This document shows, piece after piece, positions 1 through 5,544 of a stretch of 5,686 nucleotides of DNA (positions are counted from its first letter, which is position 1; each line of letters begins with the position of its first letter). Source of the DNA: an uncultured Leucobacter sp. (GTDB lineage Bacteria > Actinomycetota > Actinomycetes > Actinomycetales > Microbacteriaceae); assembly GCA_945952575.1 (NCBI GenBank), contig CAMFIY010000200.1:1-5686 (forward strand). The letters run 5' to 3'. The translations under genes were made by a program, and so were the position numbers. The notes beneath the pieces are model-generated. The model saw only the letters and a program-made list of their open reading frames with translations. It searched no databases and was not told where the DNA came from.

Positions 1-651
1 GTCTGGGGCCTGCTCAATTCCTTCTTCATCGTGAAGATCGGCGTCACCTCGATGATCACGACGCTCGGCATGGGAACGGTCATCACCGGCCTCACCCTCG
101 CGATCTCCGGCTCGCAGGTCATCGCGGGGGCGCCCGACTTCCTCACCGCGGTCGCCACGGCGCAGTTCCTCGGGCTGCCGCTGCCGGTCTACATCGCGCT
201 CCTCATCGCGGTTCTGGTCTGGCTCTTCATGGAGCACACTCCCCTCGGCCGCTACATCTACTTCACCGGCGAAGGCCGGGAGGTCGCGCGCCTGAGCGGT
301 CTGCCGACCGACCGGATCCGCGTGTTCACCCTCACCGCGAGCGCCTTCCTCTGCGGGCTCGCCGGCGTGCTCAACGTCGGCCGGCTCGGCAGTGCGGATC
401 CGAACCTGGGCTCCGCCTTCCTGCTTCCCGGCGCCGCCGCGGTGTTCCTCGGCGCGACCGTCATCAAGCCCGGCCGCTTCAACGCCTGGGGCACGGTCAT
501 CGCGGTCTTCCTGGTCGTCACGGGCGTCACCGGCCTGCAGATGCTCGGCGGGGCCGGCTGGCTCGAGAGCGTCTTCAACGGAGGTGCGCTCGTACTCGCG
601 GTGGCGTTCGCCGCGATCGTCAGTCGCAAGTCGGGAAAGACCAAGAGCTGA
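1..651 (+). CDS. Ribose-type (CUT2) ABC transporter permease, 5'-truncated
   Basis: This is the membrane permease of an RbsC/BPD_transp_2-type ABC importer. The reading frame is open from base 1, so the gene begins outside the window; 216 residues are visible, against roughly 320 for the family, so about 100 N-terminal residues are missing. Family marks seen include the TLGM segment (visible residues 21-24), a hydrophobic helix at about 60-77, and the cytoplasmic loop at about 80-107 with LGRYIYFTGEGREVARLSG. That loop matches the conserved RbsC loop (LGR...G.N..AARLSG) taken to contact the ATPase. Further hydrophobic segments follow, with a GAAAVFLGATVIKPGRFN stretch typical of the C-terminal half, and a short basic tail (SRKSGKTKS) that should be cytoplasmic. 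It should form the channel for the solute captured by the downstream lipoprotein and be powered by the downstream ATPase. The family is clear; the substrate is not. Confidence 0.93.
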   Translation, partial: VWGLLNSFFIVKIGVTSMITTLGMGTVITGLTLAISGSQVIAGAPDFLTAVATAQFLGLPLPVYIALLIAVLVWLFMEHTPLGRYIYFTGEGREVARLSGLPTDRIRVFTLTASAFLCGLAGVLNVGRLGSADPNLGSAFLLPGAAAVFLGATVIKPGRFNAWGTVIAVFLVVTGVTGLQMLGGAGWLESVFNGGALVLAVAFAAIVSRKSGKTKS

Positions 652-727
652 CCCCGTCTCCGCCCCACCCGTCCACCCACCCATCCGATCCATTCACTCA
701 ACTCCTCGAACCGAAAGGAACCGTGCG
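652..727 (+). other. C-rich, G-poor intergenic leader before the binding-protein gene
   Basis: This 76-base gap separates the permease stop from the binding-protein start. Positions 652-712 contain 35 C and only 5 G by direct count, with CCACCC-like repeats around 666-682, very unlike the balanced G/C of the surrounding genes. Such unstructured C-rich, G-poor RNA resembles Rho-utilisation (rut) sites, but function is inference. The right end carries the ribosome binding site. I see no convincing -10/-35 promoter pair and no hairpin here. Confidence 0.5.
714..719 (+). promoter_or_regulatory. Ribosome binding site of the binding-protein gene
   Basis: AAAGGA lies 8 bases before the ATG at 728. 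It fixes the start of the lipoprotein at 728 rather than at earlier in-frame codons inside the permease gene, and a signal peptide begins exactly at this ATG. Confidence 0.75.
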
Positions 728-1873
728 ATGAAGCACTCCACCAAGATCGTGAAAGCGATCGCAGCCCTGGGCCTCGCCGCGTCGATGGTCACACTCACCG
801 CCTGTCAGAGCGCCAGCACCGATCTCTCGGGGTCGAAGGTCGACGCCACCGAAGGCAAGGCCGCGGCCCAGAAGTTCGTCGAGGACAGCGCCGCACCGGC
901 GACCTTCGTCGCACCCGGCGAGGCCTTCGACGTCTCCCAATTCTCGGGCAAGACCGTCGCGGCGATCACGCTCGACAACTCCCTGCCCTTCGTGCGCGCC
1001 GTCCTCGACGGCATGACCGCGGCTGGCGAGAAGGCCGGCGTCAAGGTCGAGATCTACGACGCCAAGGGCTCCACAGACACCGCGGCCAAGCAGATCGATC
1101 AGGCGCTCGCCGCGAAGTCGGCGGCCATCGTCGCCTTCGGCATCAACTTCAACCTGCTGCCCACGGCCATCGATCGCGCCAACCAGGCCGGTGTGCCCGT
1201 GGTCGGCGCGCTGAACGTCGACGTCCACGCCGACCTCGAGAAGGGTGCGGCCGGCGAGGTCAGCATCGACTACCAGAAGTCGGGCGAGCTGCTCGCGGCC
1301 TACGCCGTGGCGAACACCGACGGCGCCGTGCACGGCGCGGTCCAGAACCTGCCCTCGATCGAGACCTTCTCGGCGATGAAGGCCGGTATCGAGGACGGCT
1401 TCAAGAAGTATTGCTCCGCTGAGTGCTCGCTGAAGATCGACGACCTGATGCAGTCGAACTTCAAGACCGCGGCAGAGACCCTGACCGGTGCGCAGATCTC
1501 GTCGAACCCGAAGCTCAACTGGATCTTCCCGGCGATCGACGGCATTGCGCAGTTCACCATCCCCGCGGTCGAGCAGTCGAGCCGGGCGAAGGACATCCGC
1601 GTCGGGAGCATCAACGCGGTCGAGGCGAACCTCGGCTACATCGTCGACGGACGCGTCCAGGCCGTCAGCGTCGGCAACAGCAACGACTGGCTCGGCTGGG
1701 CCATGATGGACCGCACGCTCCGCGCCCTCGCCGGCGAGGATCCCGCGATGTCCGAGGTGCCGATCAAGCTGTTCGACGCCAACAACCTGAAGGGCGTCGA
1801 CATCACGTCCGAGGCGGCGCTGTTCGACAACGTCGACTACCAGTCCCAGTACGCGGCTCTCTGGCAGAAGTAG
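728..1873 (+). CDS. Lipoprotein sugar-type ABC substrate-binding protein (RbsB/Peripla_BP_4-like)
   Basis: This 381-residue receptor captures the solute outside the membrane and delivers it to the permease. It starts with a lipoprotein signal peptide: basic n-region (MKHSTKIVK), hydrophobic core at about 10-22, and lipobox LTAC with Cys26 as the predicted lipid-anchored residue. A linker rich in Ala, Ser and acidic residues follows to about residue 70. The two-lobed periplasmic-binding fold then begins (KTVAAITLDNSLPFVRAVLDG), with the repeated-lobe pattern TDTAAKQIDQALA and AIDRANQAGVPVVG typical of the Peripla_BP_4 family. C229 and C233 (CSAEC) could form a disulfide outside the cell. The length is slightly above RbsB because of the lipid-anchor linker. 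It sits between permease and ATPase genes, consistent with one importer. The ligand cannot be inferred from the sequence; a sugar, polyol, autoinducer-like or amino-acid derivative are all possible for this fold. Confidence 0.93.
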   Translation: MKHSTKIVKAIAALGLAASMVTLTACQSASTDLSGSKVDATEGKAAAQKFVEDSAAPATFVAPGEAFDVSQFSGKTVAAITLDNSLPFVRAVLDGMTAAGEKAGVKVEIYDAKGSTDTAAKQIDQALAAKSAAIVAFGINFNLLPTAIDRANQAGVPVVGALNVDVHADLEKGAAGEVSIDYQKSGELLAAYAVANTDGAVHGAVQNLPSIETFSAMKAGIEDGFKKYCSAECSLKIDDLMQSNFKTAAETLTGAQISSNPKLNWIFPAIDGIAQFTIPAVEQSSRAKDIRVGSINAVEANLGYIVDGRVQAVSVGNSNDWLGWAMMDRTLRALAGEDPAMSEVPIKLFDANNLKGVDITSEAALFDNVDYQSQYAALWQK

Positions 1874-1879
1874 TCGCCG

Positions 1880-1912
1880 CGGGTGCGGGCCGGATGGATC
1901 GGCCCGCACCCG
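1880..1912 (+). terminator. Strong GC-rich hairpin after the binding-protein gene (attenuator or mRNA-stabilising stem)
   Basis: The 13-base arm 1880-1892 (CGGGTGCGGGCCG) is perfectly complementary to 1900-1912 (CGGCCCGCACCCG) across a 7-base loop (GATGGAT). It begins 6 bases after the stop codon at 1871-1873. No T-run follows, so it is not a classical intrinsic terminator. Hairpins of this kind between a binding-protein gene and the next transporter gene commonly cause partial termination or protect the upstream mRNA 3' end, which would give more binding protein than ATPase. The structure is seen directly; its role is inferred. Confidence 0.7.
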
Positions 1913-1930
1913 TCCGCACCCATTCGTATC

Positions 1931-1936
1931 GAGGAG
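1931..1936 (+). promoter_or_regulatory. Ribosome binding site of the ATPase gene
   Basis: GAGGAG lies 5 bases before the ATG at 1942 and lies just downstream of the hairpin at 1880-1912, so the stem does not mask it. It supports 1942 as the start rather than an upstream codon in the same open frame. Confidence 0.75.
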
Positions 1937-1941
1937 CTCTC

Positions 1942-3471
1942 ATGTCGCAGACGGACACCGCAACCGGCGGTATCGAGCTGGCGCACGTCAGCAAGACCTT
2001 CGGGGTCAACCGCGTGCTCCACGACATCTCGTACACCTTCGCCCCCGGCACCGTCACCGGTGTGCTCGGCGAGAACGGCGCCGGCAAGTCGACGCTGTTC
2101 AAGATCCTCGCGGGCATCTACGAGCCGGATCGCGGCGCCGAGCTCAGGGTGAACGGCTCGCCGGTCTCGCTGCCGCTCAGCCCGACCGGCTCGGCCGATC
2201 TCGGTTTCGCCTTCGTCCACCAGGATCTCGGCCTGGCAGGATCGCTCTCCGTCATGGAGAACGTCTTCGCCGGCGCGATGCTGACGCGCTTCGGCCTGAT
2301 CGACTGGAAGTCGCAGGCGAAGAAGGTACGCGAGCTGCTCGGCGAGCTCGGCGTCGACGTCGACCCGCGCCGGCCGGTCGAGGAGCTGACCCAGGCGGAG
2401 AAGGCCGTCGTGGCCATCGCGCGCGCCGTGTACGCGCGCGGTCGCTCCTCATCCTCGCTTCTCGTGCTCGACGAGCCGACCGCCAACCTCACCGGTGCCG
2501 AGCGGGACCGCCTCTTCGAGGCGATGCGCGCGGCGGCGAAGCAGGGCACGGCCATCGCCTTCTGCACCCACCGCCTCGAAGAGGTGCTGCAGGTCACCGA
2601 CTCCGTGATGGTGCTCCGCGACGGACACCTCGTGATGTCGGCGCCCACGAGCACGGTCGCCGATGAGAAGGAGCTCGCCCGTCACATCCTGGGCCGCGAG
2701 CTCGAATCCCACTTCCCCGACCGCGAGAGCCACGTGCGGGCCGATGCGCCCCCGGTGATCGAGGTGAGCCGTCTCGCCGGAGCCGGCGTCGCCGAGCTCT
2801 CCTTCGACATCCGCCCGGGCGAGATCGTCGGGCTGACCGGTCTCGCCGGGGCCGGCCACGACGACGTCCCCGATCTGCTGCTCGGCAGCCTGGCCTCCTC
2901 CGGGGGCACCATCCGCCTGCAGGGCGCCGCGGTGAAGCCGTCCTCGCCGACCGCGGCGACCGCTGCGGGCATCGCGATCCTGCCCGCCGACCGCAAGCGC
3001 CGATCCGGCATCATGACCGCCTCGATCGCCGAGAACATGACCATGGTCTCGCTCGACCGCTTCGTCCGCGGCGGGCTCATCCGCGCGAAGGCGGAGCGCA
3101 CCGACGTCCTCGCCGGCATGCAGACCTTCGACGTCCGCCCGATGGGGGATCCCGATCGCGAGCTCGCCACCCTGAGCGGCGGCAACCAGCAGAAGGTGCT
3201 GATCGCCAAGTGGGCCGCGCGCTCCGGGGTCAAGGTGCTCGTGCTGCACGAGCCGACGCAGGGCGTCGACGTGGGCGCCAAGCGAACGATCCTCGAGCAC
3301 GTCGCCCGCATGGCGAGCGAGGGCACGGCGATCCTCATGGTCTCCTCCGAGCACGAGGAGCTCAGCCACCTGTGCGATCGCGTGCTCGTGATGCGTCACG
3401 GCACGCTGCGCCGTGAGCTGCGGGATGCCGGCGCGCGCGACATCACCGAGCAGTGCTACGTGGCGGCGTGA
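1942..3471 (+). CDS. Double-domain RbsA-type ABC transporter ATPase
   Basis: This 509-residue protein, the normal length for RbsA/MglA-type subunits, carries two nucleotide-binding domains in tandem and drives the importer from the cytoplasmic face. Domain 1 (about 11-250) has Walker A GENGAGKST (43-51), Q-loop Gln94, a weak signature LTQAEK (149-154), Walker B LLVLDEPT ending near 180, and an H-loop CTHRLEE. Domain 2 (about 272-505) has a degenerate Walker A (GLAGAGHDD, 300-308) lacking the Lys-Ser/Thr, the family-typical LPADRKR element, a canonical signature LSGGNQQ (411-417), and Walker B LVLHEPT, in which His436 stands where Asp is usual. The second switch region reads VSSEHEE without the H-loop His. 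The degenerate second Walker A is common in this family; the His436 change is less so. Its stop codon overlaps the next start as TGATG, so expression of the racemase-like enzyme is probably coupled to it. Confidence 0.95.
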   Translation: MSQTDTATGGIELAHVSKTFGVNRVLHDISYTFAPGTVTGVLGENGAGKSTLFKILAGIYEPDRGAELRVNGSPVSLPLSPTGSADLGFAFVHQDLGLAGSLSVMENVFAGAMLTRFGLIDWKSQAKKVRELLGELGVDVDPRRPVEELTQAEKAVVAIARAVYARGRSSSSLLVLDEPTANLTGAERDRLFEAMRAAAKQGTAIAFCTHRLEEVLQVTDSVMVLRDGHLVMSAPTSTVADEKELARHILGRELESHFPDRESHVRADAPPVIEVSRLAGAGVAELSFDIRPGEIVGLTGLAGAGHDDVPDLLLGSLASSGGTIRLQGAAVKPSSPTAATAAGIAILPADRKRRSGIMTASIAENMTMVSLDRFVRGGLIRAKAERTDVLAGMQTFDVRPMGDPDRELATLSGGNQQKVLIAKWAARSGVKVLVLHEPTQGVDVGAKRTILEHVARMASEGTAILMVSSEHEELSHLCDRVLVMRHGTLRRELRDAGARDITEQCYVAA

Positions 3472-4229
3472 TGACCGGCTCCGGCAGCACGACGATCCGG
3501 CGCAGCGGCGGTCCAGACCCCTCGGGACGCCGGCGCAGGATCGCCGTGGTCAACTCGAACTCCTCGGAGCTCGTCACCGCGCAGCTCGCGGAGACGGCGG
3601 CGGAGTGGCTGCTGCCCGGCACCGAGGCAGACTTCATGAACCCGAATCGGGGCCCGCGCGGCATCGACTCCCGGCTCGACCTCGCGGTCGCCGCGGTCGA
3701 GACCGCCGAGGTCGTGCGCGCGCACGGCGAGTCCTACGACGCGTACGTCGTCGCGTGCGGCAACGATCCCGGCCTCGCCGCCTCCCGCGAGGTCACGACC
3801 CGACCCGTGGTCGGTATCGCCGAGGCCGGGTTCCTCCACGCCTGCGCCCTCGGCGAGCGCTTCAGCGTCGCCGTGCTCGCGCCGGGCAAGGCCCGGGGGA
3901 TGCGCTCGCTCGTGCGGGGCTACGGTCTCGACGCCCGGCTGGCGGGCGTCATCGCGGCCGAGAGCTCGAGCGCCTCCGCGGCATCGGATCCCGATCGGCT
4001 GCTCGCGCAGCTGGCCGAGGCCTGTGCGGGCGCCGACCGGTCGCAGCTCGGCGACGCGCTCGTCCTCACCGGCTCGGTCATGGGCCGATTGGCGGAGCCG
4101 CTCGCCGCACGGATCGGGATCCCGGTCGTCTCGGGTCTGCTCTCCGGCATCCGGATGGCCGAGACCCTCGCGGAGCGCGCGCCCGTCGCCCCCGCCTCCC
4201 CCACCACCGACAAGAAAGGCAACTCATGA
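3471..4229 (+). CDS. Asp/Glu/hydantoin racemase-family protein
   Basis: This cytoplasmic 252-residue protein belongs by pattern to the Asp/Glu/hydantoin racemase superfamily (PF01177 type), whose members racemise or isomerise at an acidic carbon with two facing cysteines and no cofactor. Strand 1 is RIAVVNSNSS (23-32), resembling the NPN(T/S)S start of hydantoin racemases. The first catalytic site is present: VVACGNDPGL with Cys96. The second site, normally GCAGM, reads LTGSVMG with Ser202 in the Cys position. The C-terminal IGIPVVSGLLSGIRMAETL (215-233) is typical of the family. The ATG at 3471 overlaps the ATPase stop and has no strong ribosome binding site of its own, so reinitiation is likely; GTG codons at 3453 and 3468 are in-frame alternatives. 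About 22 residues rich in Arg, Ser and Gly precede strand 1. The fold is fairly sure. Racemase activity is uncertain because of Ser202; an isomerase or another proton-transfer reaction is possible. Confidence 0.85.
   Translation: MTGSGSTTIRRSGGPDPSGRRRRIAVVNSNSSELVTAQLAETAAEWLLPGTEADFMNPNRGPRGIDSRLDLAVAAVETAEVVRAHGESYDAYVVACGNDPGLAASREVTTRPVVGIAEAGFLHACALGERFSVAVLAPGKARGMRSLVRGYGLDARLAGVIAAESSSASAASDPDRLLAQLAEACAGADRSQLGDALVLTGSVMGRLAEPLAARIGIPVVSGLLSGIRMAETLAERAPVAPASPTTDKKGNS
4212..4219 (+). promoter_or_regulatory. Ribosome binding site of the amidohydrolase gene, inside the racemase 3' end
   Basis: AAGAAAGG lies 6 bases before the ATG at 4226 and also encodes part of the racemase tail (DKKGNS). 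The flexible Pro/Ala/Ser/Thr-rich tail appears to accommodate this dual use. It supports 4226 as the start. Confidence 0.65.
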
Positions 4230-5515
4230 GCACGCAGTTCGACGGCACGGTTTTCGTCCTCGGCGGCCCGATCCTCGACAGCGACAAGCGCGCCTTCGTC
4301 GACGAGCACATGGTCGTCATCGAGGAGGGCCGCTTCGTCGCGATCGAACCCGCGTCGCAGCTGCCCTCGGACGCGGCGAACGTGATCGACGTCGCCGGCG
4401 CCCACATCATGCCCGGTCTCATCGACGGGCACACGCACCTCATGAGCCGATCCGGCGTGGAGGCCGACGCCAAGCTGATCACCACCTCGGTGATCGACGG
4501 CGTCATCATGGCGAAGCGGCAGATCGAGTCCGGCGTGACCTCGCTGCGGGATCCCGGATGCAAGCATCGCGGCACCCATCAGCTGCGCGACGAGATCGCC
4601 TCCGGCCGCATCGTCGGACCGCGCGCCTACACCGCGGGCCCCAACATCGTCGGCAGCGGCGCCCCGGTCGACTGGCGCAACCACTTCGTCGACGGACCGG
4701 ACGACGTGCGCAAGGCGGTGCGCGAAGAGATCAAGTCGGGCGCGAACATGATCAAGCTCGTGCTCTCCCACACGACCGCGGACTCGGACTGGACGACCTG
4801 CCTGCGCTACCTGAACGACGAGGAGATCGCCGTCGCGGTCGCCGAGGCGCACCTGCTCGACACGCGCGTCGGCTGTCACTGCGAGGGCATCCCGGCGGCC
4901 CGCGCCGCCGTCAACGCCGGCATCGACGTGATCGACCACGGGCTCACGCTCGACGACGCACTGGTGCGGCAGATGGCGGATCAGGGCACTTTCTACGTGC
5001 CGACGCTGTGGGCGTTCTCGACGAACACGCACCTCAACATCGGGAAGACCATCAGCGAGGAGCGGGCGCCGATCTACGACCGGAACATCGCGCGCATCCA
5101 TCGCGAGTCGGCGCAGCGCGCCATGGCCGCGGGCGTCAAGATCTTCGCCGGCACCGATCCCGTGCACTGGATCCCGGCGCGCGACGCGATGGTGTGCGAG
5201 ATCGAGGCGCTCGTGGACGCGGGCATGGCCCCCATCGATGCGCTGCTGGCCGCCACCGAGGTCTCGGCCGACGCGATCGGCGACCCGAGCATCGGCAGCA
5301 TCCGCCGAGGCAAGCGCGCCGACCTCGCGGTCTTCGACGGCGATCCGCTGACCGACCTCCGCGCCCTCGCCCGGCCCCGCCTGGTGATGAAGGACGGCGA
5401 GATCCTCGTCGACCTCCGGCACGACCAGGCCGCGGCCGACGCCCTCTGGGCCGACATGGCCACCGGCACACCCGCCTCCGACCGGCAGCCCGAGCTGTGG
5501 GGCCAGCGGAAGTAA
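4226..5515 (+). CDS. Metal-dependent amidohydrolase (imidazolonepropionase/prolidase-like)
   Basis: This 429-residue enzyme of the amidohydrolase superfamily should hydrolyse a C-N (amide, imide or Xaa-Pro-like) bond in the cytoplasm; no signal peptide is seen. The N-terminal part (about 5-60) and C-terminal part (about 357-396, RRGKRADLAVFDGDPL and VMKDGEILV) form the usual composite beta-sandwich. The barrel between them carries the metal set: PGLIDGHTHL with His69 and His71, Lys177 in GANMIKL (the position of the carboxylated Lys), His218 in VGCHCEG, His238 in VIDHG, and Asp311 in FAGTDP. That set predicts a binuclear centre. The motifs GVTSLRDPG (103-111), GPRAYTAG (131-138) and FYVPTLWAF (256-264) match the group that includes Zn-dependent prolidases and imidazolonepropionase relatives. 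The start overlaps the racemase stop as ATGA, so the two enzymes are probably made together and act on the same pathway. The substrate is unknown; hydantoinase proper is less likely because the prolidase-like motifs fit better. Confidence 0.92.
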   Translation: MSTQFDGTVFVLGGPILDSDKRAFVDEHMVVIEEGRFVAIEPASQLPSDAANVIDVAGAHIMPGLIDGHTHLMSRSGVEADAKLITTSVIDGVIMAKRQIESGVTSLRDPGCKHRGTHQLRDEIASGRIVGPRAYTAGPNIVGSGAPVDWRNHFVDGPDDVRKAVREEIKSGANMIKLVLSHTTADSDWTTCLRYLNDEEIAVAVAEAHLLDTRVGCHCEGIPAARAAVNAGIDVIDHGLTLDDALVRQMADQGTFYVPTLWAFSTNTHLNIGKTISEERAPIYDRNIARIHRESAQRAMAAGVKIFAGTDPVHWIPARDAMVCEIEALVDAGMAPIDALLAATEVSADAIGDPSIGSIRRGKRADLAVFDGDPLTDLRALARPRLVMKDGEILVDLRHDQAAADALWADMATGTPASDRQPELWGQRK

Positions 5516-5532
5516 CACGAACTCAAGCGAAC

Positions 5533-5538
5533 AAGGAG
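5533..5538 (+). promoter_or_regulatory. Ribosome binding site of the aldehyde dehydrogenase gene
   Basis: AAGGAG lies 6 bases before the ATG at 5545 in the 29-base gap after the amidohydrolase. It is the cleanest ribosome binding site in the window and shows that this gene can be translated independently of the one before it. Confidence 0.8.
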
Positions 5539-5544
5539 AAGAAC

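Noticed and set aside
392..727. Upstream in-frame extension of the binding protein
   Set aside because: It would overlap the permease gene and bury the lipoprotein signal peptide. The ATG at 728 has a good ribosome site and starts the signal sequence.
1880..1912. Hairpin as a full intrinsic terminator ending the operon
   Set aside because: There is no T-run after the stem, and the ATPase needed by the same importer follows at once, so complete termination is unlikely.
1423..1941. Upstream in-frame extension of the ATPase
   Set aside because: The extension lies across the receptor gene in another frame, has Arg/Gly-rich noise composition, and passes through the hairpin. ATG 1942 has GAGGAG in front and the normal family N-terminus.
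3453..3470. GTG codons at 3453 and 3468 as the racemase start
   Set aside because: They are possible, but add only 6 or 1 residues without family similarity. The TGATG overlap at 3471 is a more common arrangement.
3982..3996. Small palindromic patches around GGATCC/CCGATCGG
   Set aside because: They lie inside coding sequence, are short, and are expected by chance in GC-rich DNA with frequent GATC codon pairs.
3413..4225. Upstream in-frame extension of the amidohydrolase as a fusion protein
   Set aside because: The extra residues are Arg-rich shadow sequence of the racemase gene, while ATG 4226 has a ribosome site and the standard amidohydrolase start.
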